From Methanorbis furvi (GTDB lineage Archaea; Halobacteriota; Methanomicrobia; Methanomicrobiales; Methanocorpusculaceae), in contig NZ_JAWDKA010000001.1 in NCBI RefSeq assembly GCF_032714615.1, positions 186,001 through 250,000 of the forward strand: DNA of 64,000 nt. The letters are read 5' to 3'. The stretch's first letter is position 1; each line of letters starts with the position of its first letter. The notes under the pieces were generated by a model, which had not been told where the DNA came from, made no database searches, and worked only from the letters and a program-made list of their open reading frames with translations. Below are positions 8,674 to 17,409 of this stretch, piece by piece. Position numbers and translations under genes: made by a program.

Positions 8674-9375
8674 ATGAGTCTGAAAAACACCGCCGAGATA
8701 GACCGACCGCGGGAAAAACTGATAGCAAACGGACCGCAAAACCTCACACTCGCAGAACTTGTCGCGGCAATCATCGGCCGGGGCACGGCAGGAAACGATG
8801 CACTCAAGATAGGAAAAATGGTCAGCGACATCCTGATGGAAAACTCCTACAACACCACAGTAAAAGAGATCGCATCCGTTGACGGCATGGGTCCTGCAAA
8901 AGCCTGTCAGATACTTGCCGCGCTCGAACTTGCCCGCAGATTTCCTCCGCCAGACAGAAAACATGCGGTGATCAAACGCGCCGAAGACATCCTGCCGTTC
9001 GTCAGTCAGTACCGCTACGACAAACAGGAAAACGTCGTTGCCGCCACTCTCTCCGGCGCACATGAAATACTCAACATCCGCCTCGTCACCCGCGGACTTG
9101 TCAACGAAAGTCATGTGCATCCAAGAGAAGTGTTTGCCGGCGCCGTCACCGACCGTGCGGCGGCAATAATTCTCATTCACAATCATCCGTCAGGAAACCT
9201 CGCACCAAGCAGACAGGACATACTGGTCACCGAAAAAATTCAGGCGGCAGGAACAATCCTCGGCATCAAACTGCTGGACCACATTATTATAGGCCCCTGC
9301 GATGGCTTCCAAAGCATCCTTGAAGAGGAGGAGGAGTCTGGCGAAAACGATGCAGATTATCAACATGCTCAGTAA
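8674..9375 (+). CDS. radC: RadC-like JAB/MPN-domain protein
   Basis: A 233-residue RadC family protein. The N-terminus is helix-hairpin-helix-like (VDGMGPAKACQILAALEL near residues 69-87). The C-terminal JAB/MPN metal site shows HVHPREVF and HNHPSGNLAPSRQD (near residues 147-185). The RadC repair role proposed in bacteria is disputed, and no biochemical activity is firmly known. The start at 8674 gives the usual family length. RadC is mainly bacterial and is found in some methanogens. Confidence 0.9.
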   Translation: MSLKNTAEIDRPREKLIANGPQNLTLAELVAAIIGRGTAGNDALKIGKMVSDILMENSYNTTVKEIASVDGMGPAKACQILAALELARRFPPPDRKHAVIKRAEDILPFVSQYRYDKQENVVAATLSGAHEILNIRLVTRGLVNESHVHPREVFAGAVTDRAAAIILIHNHPSGNLAPSRQDILVTEKIQAAGTILGIKLLDHIIIGPCDGFQSILEEEEESGENDADYQHAQ

Positions 9376-9409
9376 CACTCACCACAGATCATGCTCTGCC
9401 CCGCATACT

Positions 9410-9585
9410 GCTCCGCCCACGGAAAAACGGAATACACTGAAAATATCACGGAAAAACATCACGGAGCAGACGTGAACAGCACGGAATTTTTTCGATTATT
9501 TTTGGATTCCGTGATGTTCACGTCTGCTCCGTGATGTTTTTTTCCGTAAAATTTCCGTGTGGTCAGTGTGTTCCGTGGGCGGAGC
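9410..9585. repeat. Family-1 palindromic element, copy 5
   Basis: A complete copy with both arms (gctccgcccacgg...cacggagcagacgtgaac / gttcacgtctgctccgtg...ccgtgggcggagc). It is followed at 9586-9625 by a degenerate sub-module (gaccgaagacatgcgaatcg) and lies between the co-oriented genes radC and purA. Confidence 0.85.
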
Positions 9586-9702
9586 AACGGAACAGCGAAC
9601 AGACCGAAGACATGCGAATCGTGAACGGCAGAATATGATACACAGCACCAAAGAAAACCAAGACCTTATGTGAGTGCCAAGCCAAATACTACTGATACAA
9701 TT

Positions 9703-10713
9703 ATGCCAAGCACGATCATTGTCGGCGGCTTTTTTGGTGACGAAGGAAAAGGAAAAATCGTTGCCCACATTGCCCAGCAGGATAAAGCAAAAATTATTGC
9801 ACGCGGCGGTGTCGGTCCGAACGCAGGTCACACCGTAGAAGTGGGTGACAAAAAGTACGGTGTCAGAATGGTACCGTCCGGTTTTGTCTACCCGAACGCA
9901 AAACTCATGATCGGCAGCGGCGTACTGGTGGACCCGCGGGTCTTTGCCCATGAACTCGAAACCCTGCAGTGTGGCGACCGTACCTTCATTGACGGCCGCT
10001 GCGGTGTCATCGAAGAAGAGCACATCTACAAAGACAAGAACGACTCCCACCTCTCAAAGACCGTCGGATCAACCGGCTCCGGATGCGGACCGGCAAACTC
10101 TGACCGCGTAATGCGGACCGCACGGCTCGCACGCGACGTCCCTGAACTCGCCCCGTACATCATTGACGTTGCACAGAACGTCAACGACTCAATCGATGCA
10201 GGCGACTCGGTCATCATTGAAGGAACCCAAGGATTCGGCATCTCTCTTTACTACGGCAACTATCCGTATGTCACCAGCAAAGACACCTCCGCATCCCAGA
10301 TGGCAGCAGACGTTGGTGTCGGCCCGACCAAAATCGACGACGTCATCGTTGTCTTCAAGGCATTCCCGACAAGAGTAGGCGAAGGCCCGTTCCCGACCGA
10401 ACTCTCCCACGATGACTCCATGGCAATGGGCATTCAGGAGTTCGGTACCGTCACCCGCCGCGAACGCAGAATCGGTACATGGGATGGAAAGATGGCACGC
10501 TACTCGGCAATGATCAACGGCTGCACGGCAATCGCCATCACCGGCGTTGACCACATCGACAAGAGCGTCTTTGGCGTCAAAGAGTACAGCAAACTCACTC
10601 CCTCGGTCAAAAAGTTCCTTGATCAGATCGAAGAAGACACCGGCTGCCCGGTCGGCATCATCTCAACCGGACCCGAACAGTCACAGATCATCGACATCAG
10701 AGACGAGCTGTAA
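9703..10713 (+). CDS. purA: Adenylosuccinate synthetase
   Basis: Adenylosuccinate synthetase, which joins IMP and aspartate using GTP in the first committed step to AMP. The N-terminal GFFGDEGKGK phosphate-binding loop is diagnostic, as are the central GSTGSGCG and EGTQGFGIS motifs. The ATG at 9703 gives 336 residues, the shorter archaeal length; a GTG at 9670 would add 11 residues that do not look conserved. Its stop is followed one base later by the Trm112-like gene, so it probably heads a four-gene operon. Confidence 0.93.
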   Translation: MPSTIIVGGFFGDEGKGKIVAHIAQQDKAKIIARGGVGPNAGHTVEVGDKKYGVRMVPSGFVYPNAKLMIGSGVLVDPRVFAHELETLQCGDRTFIDGRCGVIEEEHIYKDKNDSHLSKTVGSTGSGCGPANSDRVMRTARLARDVPELAPYIIDVAQNVNDSIDAGDSVIIEGTQGFGISLYYGNYPYVTSKDTSASQMAADVGVGPTKIDDVIVVFKAFPTRVGEGPFPTELSHDDSMAMGIQEFGTVTRRERRIGTWDGKMARYSAMINGCTAIAITGVDHIDKSVFGVKEYSKLTPSVKKFLDQIEEDTGCPVGIISTGPEQSQIIDIRDEL

Positions 10714-10714
10714 G

Positions 10715-10894
10715 ATGAAGCGCTGGGTCCTCGACATCATCTGTTGCCCTGTCTGCAAAGGAAAGTTTATGCTTACAGAGATGGAGGGTAATGATACAGA
10801 TATTGTCGAAGGACTGCTGACCTGCACATCCTGCAAACGGGTGTACCCGATATCCTCCGGCATCGCAAACCTTCTTCCAAAAGAAGAAAAATGA
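10715..10894 (+). CDS. Trm112-like zinc protein
   Basis: A 59-residue protein with two CxxC pairs (CCPVCK and CTSCKR) and the C-terminal YPISSGIANLLP signature of the Trm112/YcaR family. In archaea and eukaryotes Trm112 activates several RNA and protein methyltransferases by forming heterodimers. It starts one base after the purA stop codon and is followed 12 bases later by the next gene. No partner methyltransferase is adjacent. Confidence 0.85.
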   Translation: MKRWVLDIICCPVCKGKFMLTEMEGNDTDIVEGLLTCTSCKRVYPISSGIANLLPKEEK

Positions 10895-10906
10895 GGTTGA
10901 ACGTAT

Positions 10907-11470
10907 ATGGCCATTGTTGAAATTCAGCTGAATCGTCTTGGAATTAATTCGTTAGAACTTTCCACTGACGCGGTGGACGTGAGCGGAGGAACCGCACTCC
11001 ACGTCCGGTTCATAAACCACGGCTCACCGACCCATGCAACACTCAGATGCGAAGCATCCGCGTACACCGACTTTACCTATGAAAACATCTATGTCGAGAG
11101 CGAGGCCGAGCTTGAGATCAAGATAAGAGAGGAGGCAGGGTCGGGAAGTTTCAACATGCAGGTGATCACCGGCTATGGTATGCGGCGCGAGTCGTTTACG
11201 ATTAATGTGATGAAATTCTGTCCGGTCCCTGCACCGGAGCCGGTCATTTTTCCCGAGGAGCAGGTTGAGATCCCGAAACGAAAACGTTCGAAGGATCTCG
11301 GCAGCGGCGCAGGAAATGTTGCAGTGATTGCAATTATGCCGATCATTGCGGCAGTGATTCTGATTCTCTGGCAGTACCTTCCGTTGAACATCGACGGACT
11401 TGCCATGGCGATCATCATCTACTTAATCATGCTCGCCGGAGTCATCATCGCATGGCGTTCGGCGCAATAA
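10907..11470 (+). CDS. Unknown membrane protein with N-terminal beta domain
   Basis: A 187-residue protein of unknown function. Residues 1-105 look like a beta-rich, immunoglobulin-like domain (alternating strands, no signal peptide). Residues 106-130 are a charged, proline-rich linker (PKRKRSK), and residues about 134-184 hold two transmembrane helices. The topology suggests a cytosolic beta domain tethered to the membrane by a C-terminal hairpin. It overlaps the cbiB start by 19 bases and lies in the purA operon, so its conservation with cbiB would be worth testing. Confidence 0.7.
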   Translation: MAIVEIQLNRLGINSLELSTDAVDVSGGTALHVRFINHGSPTHATLRCEASAYTDFTYENIYVESEAELEIKIREEAGSGSFNMQVITGYGMRRESFTINVMKFCPVPAPEPVIFPEEQVEIPKRKRSKDLGSGAGNVAVIAIMPIIAAVILILWQYLPLNIDGLAMAIIIYLIMLAGVIIAWRSAQ

Positions 11471-12375
11471 CTCTTTTTTTTGCACTGATCTTCGACAGGC
11501 TGATAGGTGACCCCCATTCAAGGTTCCATCCGGTTGCCCTGCTTGGGAGCCTGATAGGACTCTGGGGCAGGACAAATTATTATCCAAAAAAGATGGAACG
11601 GCCCATTGGCATCCTCGGCTGGTTGCTGACGGTTGCCGCGTTCACTCTGCCGTTTCTTCTGATCTGTCTGATACCTGATCAGTACTGGTTCGTTCAGCTG
11701 CCGCTTGCTGTTGTTCTGCTGAGTTTTTGTTTTGCGTCGCGGTCTCTTGAGGAGCATGTTGCAGCGGTTGAAACAGCGCTTTCCAAGGGTGATGCGGAAG
11801 GGAGAGCTGCTGTTCAGATGCTGGTCAGCCGCGATACGGCGAAGCTGTCGCATGAGCATATCAGATCAGCTGCGTACGAGTCGGCTGCGGAGAATCTGGT
11901 GGACAGTATTGTTGCTCCGTTGTTCTGGTTTGCGGTCTTTGAGCTGTTGTTCGGCATGGGCATTGTGGGAGCGGCACTTTTCCGCGCGGCAAACACGATG
12001 GATGCGATGCTCGGCTACAAGGATGATCGTATCCGCATCGGCTGGTTTGCGGCACGGATGGACGACGTACTTGCATACATTCCGGCACGGATCACCGGAG
12101 GGCTTCTGTTGATTCTGTTTGCCTGCCGTGGTCGATACAAAAAAGCTGTTGCCGCATACCGTGCTGACCACAAAAAACGTCCGGGGTTCAACGGCGGCAT
12201 CCCGATGAGCCTCATCGCCGGAGGATGCGGTATTATGTTTGACAAGCCTGGTGTTTACACGATCGGCTCTCCCGAGCGGACACTCGCCGAGGGCGGAGGA
12301 TGCATCATCAGAATTTTGCGGGAAGTGACGATACTTTTTGCCGGGATTGTGATTGTTGTTCTGCTTGTGATCTGA
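11452..12375 (+). CDS. cbiB: Adenosylcobinamide-phosphate synthase CbiB
   Basis: A 307-residue membrane protein of the CbiB/CobD family, which attaches the aminopropanol-type linker to adenosylcobyric acid in cobamide synthesis. The family motif DRLIGDPHSRFHPV sits at residues about 14-27. Later segments match the family (AAENLVDSIVAPLFW near 143; GGIPMSLIAGG near 247). Four or five hydrophobic helices are visible. The ATG at 11452 lies inside the end of the preceding gene, suggesting translational coupling. Methanogens need cobamides for the Mtr methyltransferase. Confidence 0.93.
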   Translation: MAFGAITLFFALIFDRLIGDPHSRFHPVALLGSLIGLWGRTNYYPKKMERPIGILGWLLTVAAFTLPFLLICLIPDQYWFVQLPLAVVLLSFCFASRSLEEHVAAVETALSKGDAEGRAAVQMLVSRDTAKLSHEHIRSAAYESAAENLVDSIVAPLFWFAVFELLFGMGIVGAALFRAANTMDAMLGYKDDRIRIGWFAARMDDVLAYIPARITGGLLLILFACRGRYKKAVAAYRADHKKRPGFNGGIPMSLIAGGCGIMFDKPGVYTIGSPERTLAEGGGCIIRILREVTILFAGIVIVVLLVI

Positions 12376-12380
12376 TCGCG

Positions 12381-12660
12381 GCTCCGCCCACGGAAAATCA
12401 GAACACACGGAAATTTCACAGAAAAACATCACGGAGCAGACGTGAACACCACGGAATTCTAAAACATTTACAACAAAAAAATTTAGCTGGTTTTTTTGAA
12501 AAATTTTCACGGGACATTTTGTGGCATCGCATGATATTTTAAAATAATATTTCCGTGATGTTCACGTCTGCTCCGTGATGTTTTTCTGTGAAATTCCGTG
12601 TGTTCCCGCGAAGCGGTAAGCAGGTCGAAGGCATGCGTCTCGTTTTTCCGTGGGCGGAGC
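12381..12660. repeat. Family-1 palindromic element, copy 6 (long-loop subtype)
   Basis: Both arms are present (gctccgcccacgg...cacggagcagacgtgaac / gttcacgtctgctccgtg...ccgtgggcggagc), with the sub-module gcgaagcggtaagcaggtcg in the right arm. The loop is about 100 bases and starts attctaaaacattta; it is clearly related to the loop of copy 10. The element abuts the birA stop codon and lies between convergent genes. Confidence 0.85.
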
Positions 12661-13626
12661 TCATACAGCACGAACACTGACCTCGCCCGAGGAAAGCGTC
12701 CGTCGTCCGGCAGCAGTCTCCACCACAAGGCCGCCCGAGTCATCCACCGCGACCGCGACCGCATCATGCCATTCTCCTTTTTCCAAAAACCGGATCGGTT
12801 TTCCAAGAATCATGGATCTTCTCCGATACTCATCAAGAAACGACCGGTCGGTCATCGTCTCTGAGAGAGTGAAGAGATGATTTGCAACAACCGCCGCAAG
12901 ACGGTTGCGGGAAAACCCCGGATTTTCCTCAAACAATGATCCTGCAACAGAACGAATCTCCTCAGGAAACTCTGATGCAGAAACATTGATCCCGATACCA
13001 ACCACCACGCACTCAACGCGGCCTGACTCAAACCCGCTGACCGCCTCGCACAAAATCCCGCAGACTTTTCGGCCATCGACAAACACATCGTTCACCCATT
13101 TGATCTCAGGAGTCTGATCCGTCATCTCCTCAACCGCCCGACAGACCGCAACCGCCGCAGCAGTCGTGATCAGCACAGCGTCTGTAAACAAAAGTTCGGG
13201 CCGCAAAACCACACTCAGATAGATGCCGGAATTTTTCGGCGAGTAAAAAGATCTGCCAAGCCTTCCCTTGCCTGCGGTCTGCTCTTCAGCGAGTACCATA
13301 GTTCCGTGAACTGCTCCTGCAACCGCAAGAGCTTTTGCATCATCATTCGTTGAGCCGGTACGTTTGTGAATGATGATCGGCAGCTGCTGATACTTCGGCA
13401 GCAGCCAGGGGCGGATACCCTCCTGCGACAAAATATCTGACAGGGCGTCAAGACAGTAGCCCTTGTTCGTCACCGCAGTAACCGAGTGCCCTTCTGCCTC
13501 AAGCGACTTCACCGCCTTCCACACAGCAGACCTTGACACCCCGAGAGTCGTCGCAAGATCCTCGCCTGAAACAAACGATCCCCGTCTCTCTTCAAGAACA
13601 CGGAGGACAGACTCTTTCACCGTCAT
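12661..13626 (-). CDS. birA: Biotin--protein ligase with N-terminal winged helix
   Basis: A 321-residue BirA-type ligase. Residues 1-65 form a DNA-binding winged helix (SGEDLATTLGVSRSAVWKAV). The catalytic domain holds GKGRLGRSF (biotinyl-AMP loop, near residues 119-127) and KWVNDVFVDG (near 178-187), followed by a small C-terminal domain. It biotinylates carrier domains such as that of pyruvate or acyl-CoA carboxylase, and the winged helix suggests it also represses biotin genes. No biotin genes are nearby. Confidence 0.93.
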   Translation of the reverse strand: MTVKESVLRVLEERRGSFVSGEDLATTLGVSRSAVWKAVKSLEAEGHSVTAVTNKGYCLDALSDILSQEGIRPWLLPKYQQLPIIIHKRTGSTNDDAKALAVAGAVHGTMVLAEEQTAGKGRLGRSFYSPKNSGIYLSVVLRPELLFTDAVLITTAAAVAVCRAVEEMTDQTPEIKWVNDVFVDGRKVCGILCEAVSGFESGRVECVVVGIGINVSASEFPEEIRSVAGSLFEENPGFSRNRLAAVVANHLFTLSETMTDRSFLDEYRRRSMILGKPIRFLEKGEWHDAVAVAVDDSGGLVVETAAGRRTLSSGEVSVRAV

Positions 13627-13637
13627 AAAAAAAGAAG

Positions 13638-14399
13638 TTATGATGCCATCGGTTGGGCAATCACATTCTTCGGCAGCAGGAACTTCACCACAAACTCAGG
13701 GATCGACTTGTCGCTCTGAATCAGCATCTTGAAGTATGCCTGATTTTCCGGAGTGTTTCCCTGATACTCAAGAATAACCTTGTAGTTAATCGTCATCAGG
13801 GGAACTTTTCCAAACAGTGTGGTCAGCTTCGCGCTCTGCTCACCGATCGTTATCGGCTGGCCGCGAACGAGTTTCGTAACACTGCCGTCGGCAGAGAACA
13901 TCATCTCATTTCCGTCAGCAAGGGCAATCAGGGTGTGGCCGCTGATATCAACCGGCTGACCGATGGGGAACCAGACGCCATAGGTTGTGATGTACGGATA
14001 GCTCGTTGCTGATCCTGGCTGTACCTGAACCGACGCGGAGGCGGCAAGCACAATAAGGACAAGGATGATCAGAAGAATAATTCCGCCGATCACCTTACGC
14101 TTGCGGCTCTTGCTTGTCGCCTGCTTCTCCTTTCGTTTAAGCTCCGACTCTTTTGCCGCAAGACGCTGCGCCTCAAGCTCAGACTGCATCTTTGCATCAG
14201 CTGCTATTTTCTGAGACTCCAGCTCCTGTTTCATTCTCATCTCGGTTGCTGCCTTTTCATCTGCGGCTGCAGCAGCAGCATGAGCCTCAGCTTCAGCCTG
14301 AGCTTGGGCTTCGGCCTTTTCCCGATTGAGACGTTCGACTTCTTTTTGCAGCTCCTCGACTTTTTTCGGATCTGCTCCCGTATTCGGGTCTTGACTCAT
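13638..14399 (-). CDS. Coiled-coil, single-pass membrane protein of unknown function
   Basis: A 253-residue protein. Residues 1-100 are a charged, Ala/Glu/Gln-rich coiled coil. A Lys/Arg cluster (KSRKRK) precedes one transmembrane helix (about residues 106-124). The remaining 125 residues form a beta-rich extracytoplasmic domain with no recognised motif. The ATG at 14399 (MSQDPN) is preferred because the longer frame adds an unconserved stretch. It lies 11 bases upstream of birA on the same strand, perhaps cotranscribed. Confidence 0.7.
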   Translation of the reverse strand: MSQDPNTGADPKKVEELQKEVERLNREKAEAQAQAEAEAHAAAAAADEKAATEMRMKQELESQKIAADAKMQSELEAQRLAAKESELKRKEKQATSKSRKRKVIGGIILLIILVLIVLAASASVQVQPGSATSYPYITTYGVWFPIGQPVDISGHTLIALADGNEMMFSADGSVTKLVRGQPITIGEQSAKLTTLFGKVPLMTINYKVILEYQGNTPENQAYFKMLIQSDKSIPEFVVKFLLPKNVIAQPMAS

Positions 14400-14472
14400 A
14401 TAACAGTTGATGGATAAGCGCGGATAAATACTTTTGCTGACGGGGGGAGGAGAAGAGATCAATGAAGATAAA

Positions 14473-14517
14473 ATTTGTCATACTCAAGAACAAGCCTCAT
14501 TATTAATCATGACAAAT
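14473..14517. promoter_or_regulatory. Inverted repeat upstream of porBAGD
   Basis: A perfect 9-base inverted repeat, atttgtcat (14473-14481) and atgacaaat (14509-14517), ends 13 bases before the porB ATG. A further partial atgac half-site overlaps the start codon at 14531. The spacing of 27 bases fits either an operator or a long hairpin. A TATA-like attattaat lies between the arms. Regulator unknown. Confidence 0.4.
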
Positions 14518-14530
14518 ATGATACCATTTC

Positions 14531-15421
14531 ATGACGGAAATTCCAAAAGAGGAGATGCTGTTAAAATGTCCGTCCACCTGTGCCGGGTGCGGATCTTTGC
14601 TGGCACTTCGCTATATTCTGAAGGCCGCAGGAAAGGATACGGTTCTCGTAATTCCTGCCTGCTGCAACAGTGTCATTCAGGGAGTCTATCCCTACATGCT
14701 GCACACAGTCCCTGTGTATAACATCGCCTTTGCAGCTGCTGCTGCCTGCGCCTCAGGAATGAGTGAGGCATTCAGAGCAGTTGGAAAAAAGACCAACGTC
14801 ATCGTGTACGCAGGCGACGGAGGAACCGCTGACATCGGCATTCAGGCTCTGTCCGGTGCACTGGAGCGCGGAGAGGACTTCTTGTACATCTGCTACGACA
14901 ACGAAGCATACGGCAACACCGGTATGCAACGCTCGGGAGCAACACCGCTTGGTGCAATCACCACAACAACCCCGAACGGTAAGACGGTCAACAAAAAAGA
15001 TCTCGACAGAATCATCGAAGCACACAACCTGCCCTACCAGGCAACCGCATGTGCATCGTACCCTGCTGACATCTACAACAAAGTCAAGAAGGCTCTCTCA
15101 ATTCCGGGACCGAAATTTATCCACATCTTAGCTCCCTGCCCGCCGGGCTGGAGAACACCGTCCGAGAAGACGGTTGAGATCGGAAAAATGGCGGTCAAGT
15201 CCGGTATCTGGGTACTCTGGGAAAAAGAGTACGACAAGTTCACCATCAGCGCACCGTCACGCGCAGCAATGAAAAAGCCCTCGCCGGTTGCTGACTATCT
15301 GAAAGCGCAGGGACGATTCCGCAAAGTGGACGACGCAACCGCCGCAAAGATTCAGGCACAGGTTGACAAAAACCTGAAAAAGATCGCAGCAGAAGCTGCC
15401 TACTCGGAGGAAAACGCATGA
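14531..15421 (+). CDS. porB: Pyruvate:ferredoxin oxidoreductase, beta subunit
   Basis: A 296-residue TPP-binding subunit of 2-oxoacid:ferredoxin oxidoreductase. The TPP/Mg motif GDGG (95-98) continues to NEAYGNTG (124-131). The N-terminal cysteines (C13, C17, C20) together with a later Cys near residue 200 fit the 4Fe-4S site of PorB. With porA, porG and porD it makes pyruvate from acetyl-CoA and CO2 for biosynthesis. Pyruvate is the most likely substrate, but other 2-oxoacids are not excluded by sequence alone. Its stop overlaps the porA start (ATGA). Confidence 0.9.
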   Translation: MTEIPKEEMLLKCPSTCAGCGSLLALRYILKAAGKDTVLVIPACCNSVIQGVYPYMLHTVPVYNIAFAAAAACASGMSEAFRAVGKKTNVIVYAGDGGTADIGIQALSGALERGEDFLYICYDNEAYGNTGMQRSGATPLGAITTTTPNGKTVNKKDLDRIIEAHNLPYQATACASYPADIYNKVKKALSIPGPKFIHILAPCPPGWRTPSEKTVEIGKMAVKSGIWVLWEKEYDKFTISAPSRAAMKKPSPVADYLKAQGRFRKVDDATAAKIQAQVDKNLKKIAAEAAYSEENA

Positions 15422-16548
15422 GCGATAAACTGGTGATGTCAACCGGCAACAAGGCCATGGCAGCTGCCGTGAAGATGGTGAAGCCGACCGTGGTCGCAGC
15501 GTATCCGATCACCCCGCAGACCGAAGTCATCGAAGCAATTGCAGAGTACGTGGGCGGCGGCGAGATGGATGCCAGATACATTCCGGTCGAGTCAGAGCAC
15601 TCGGCAATGACCGCATGTATCGGAGCATCGATTACTGGCATCCGCGTGTTCACCGCAACAAGCTCGCACGGACTGCTCTACATGCATGAGATGCTGCACT
15701 GGGCAGCAGGCGCAAGACTTCCAATCGTGATGGGCCAGATCAATCGAACGCTCGCCCCCGGATGGAACATCTGGGCCGAACACTCTGACGCTCTCTCGCA
15801 GCGCGACACCGGATGGCTTCAGGTGTATGTGTCAACAGTTCAGGAAGCATACGATGCAACGATCATGGCGTTCAGAATCGCAGAGGACAACCGTGTTCTC
15901 CTGCCGGTGATGATCAACATGGATGGGTTCCTGCTCTCCCACATCATGCAGCCGTTCGAGATGACCGAGCCCGGAGACTTTGTTCCGCAGATCTCTCTGC
16001 CGCATAAGATCGATGTGAATGATCCAAAAGGTTACGGCGCAATGTCACCATCTGACATTCACTTCACGTTCCGTCATGACATGGAAAAAGCAATGCGTGC
16101 ATCACGCACTGTGATTGCAGAGACCGAAGCCGCGTTTGCCAAACGTTTCGGCAGAAGCTATGCTCCGATCGAAGAGTATCTCTGTGATGATGCGGATGTT
16201 GTGATCGTTGCAATGGGAACTCTTGGTAAAGAAGCAGAGGTCGCCGCAGATATCCTCAGAAAAGAGGGAGTCAAGGCAGGCGTAATGCGCATCCGCTGGC
16301 TGCGTCCATTCCCGATTGATATGAAGATCGAAGGAAAGGATCTGGTAGTGATCGACCGTGACTACTCGTTTGGTTTCGGCGGTGTTGTTGCCGGAGAGAT
16401 TCAGGCACGCTACCCGCAGGCAAAAATTGCAAGCGTGATCGCCGGTCTCGGCGGTCAGGAAGTGACATATGAGGATATGGCGACCTTTGTTCGCACGCGG
16501 AAAGTCGGTACCGAGTTCTGGTTCGGTATTCCTTCGGAGGAGCAGTAA
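15418..16548 (+). CDS. porA: Pyruvate:ferredoxin oxidoreductase, alpha subunit
   Basis: A 376-residue alpha subunit. It has the YPITPQTEVIE motif (29-39), the ESEHSAM segment that contacts the TPP cofactor, and a C-terminal transketolase-like domain (from about residue 240). The ATG overlaps the porB stop by four bases, and its own stop shares one base with the porG start (TAATG). These couplings show one transcription and translation unit. Confidence 0.92.
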   Translation: MSDKLVMSTGNKAMAAAVKMVKPTVVAAYPITPQTEVIEAIAEYVGGGEMDARYIPVESEHSAMTACIGASITGIRVFTATSSHGLLYMHEMLHWAAGARLPIVMGQINRTLAPGWNIWAEHSDALSQRDTGWLQVYVSTVQEAYDATIMAFRIAEDNRVLLPVMINMDGFLLSHIMQPFEMTEPGDFVPQISLPHKIDVNDPKGYGAMSPSDIHFTFRHDMEKAMRASRTVIAETEAAFAKRFGRSYAPIEEYLCDDADVVIVAMGTLGKEAEVAADILRKEGVKAGVMRIRWLRPFPIDMKIEGKDLVVIDRDYSFGFGGVVAGEIQARYPQAKIASVIAGLGGQEVTYEDMATFVRTRKVGTEFWFGIPSEEQ

Positions 16549-17075
16549 TGTACGAGATTCGTATTCACTCACGCGGCGGCCAGGGCGGTGTGACCGCAGC
16601 ACGGATGATGGCAGCAGCAGCCGTGAAAGACGGCAAGTTTGCAACAGCCTGCCCGTTCTATGGAGCAGAGCGTCGCGGTGCACCGATCGTATCGTTTGTT
16701 CGGATTGATGATTCTCCGGTCAGAATCTACTCCCAGATCAAAAAACCTGACATGATCATCATCCTTGACCCGACCGTCATGGACACCGTAAATGTGCTGG
16801 ACGGTCTGAAGGAGGGCGGTTCGATCTTCATCAACACGCATGAGGATGTGCAGTTTCCAAAACAGTTCACCGTGCACAAAGCAGACCTGACCGGAATTGC
16901 ACTCCGCGAGAATCTGGTTGTTGCCGGAAGTCCGATTCTGAACACGCCGGTAATTGGAGCTCTGGCAAAACTCGGACTCTTTACGCCTGAGTCAGGAACA
17001 AAATCCATTACCGAGACGTTTGCCGATCCGAGAAATGTTGCGGCGGCAAAGGAAGCATACAAAGAGGTGAAGTAA
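16548..17075 (+). CDS. porG: Pyruvate:ferredoxin oxidoreductase, gamma subunit
   Basis: A 175-residue gamma subunit with the SRGGQGGVTAAR motif (8-19), the standard start of the PorG/catalytic gamma domain, and the conserved FYGAERRGAP stretch near residues 42-51. It packs against PorA and PorB in the complex. The stop codon is directly followed by the porD ATG with no spacer. Confidence 0.92.
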   Translation: MYEIRIHSRGGQGGVTAARMMAAAAVKDGKFATACPFYGAERRGAPIVSFVRIDDSPVRIYSQIKKPDMIIILDPTVMDTVNVLDGLKEGGSIFINTHEDVQFPKQFTVHKADLTGIALRENLVVAGSPILNTPVIGALAKLGLFTPESGTKSITETFADPRNVAAAKEAYKEVK

Positions 17076-17327
17076 ATGGCGATGCCGAAGATGACGATCA
17101 GTGTTCCAAAGGAAGGGGCAGCAGGGCTTACCGGTTCATGGCGGACGTTCCGTCCTGTGGTGAACCGCGATATCTGCAACCACTGCGGTATCTGTGCAAT
17201 GTTCTGTCCTGATGCAGTAATCGACCCTGACAACGAGGAGATCGATTTAATCTACTGCAAAGGATGCGGCATTTGTGCAAACGAGTGCCCGAAGAAATGT
17301 ATTGTAATGGTGAGAGAAGAGCACTAA
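17076..17327 (+). CDS. porD: Pyruvate:ferredoxin oxidoreductase, delta (2[4Fe-4S]) subunit
   Basis: An 83-residue ferredoxin-like subunit with two complete CxxCxxCxxxC clusters (cysteines 34, 37, 40, 44 and 61, 64, 67, 71) plus the Cys near 75 expected of the pair. It relays electrons from the TPP site to soluble ferredoxin. Last gene of porBAGD; a T-rich stretch (17336-17344) follows. Confidence 0.93.
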   Translation: MAMPKMTISVPKEGAAGLTGSWRTFRPVVNRDICNHCGICAMFCPDAVIDPDNEEIDLIYCKGCGICANECPKKCIVMVREEH

Positions 17328-17409
17328 TACTTTCAATTTTTTCAACCAAGCAGATATCTACTCTGCTCCCAAAAAGATAGTATCTCATTGTAAATGTGGA
17401 CGATGATAT

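Noticed and set aside
8548-9186. 212-residue frame on the minus strand
   Set aside because: Antisense to radC and continuing into the divergent promoter gap.
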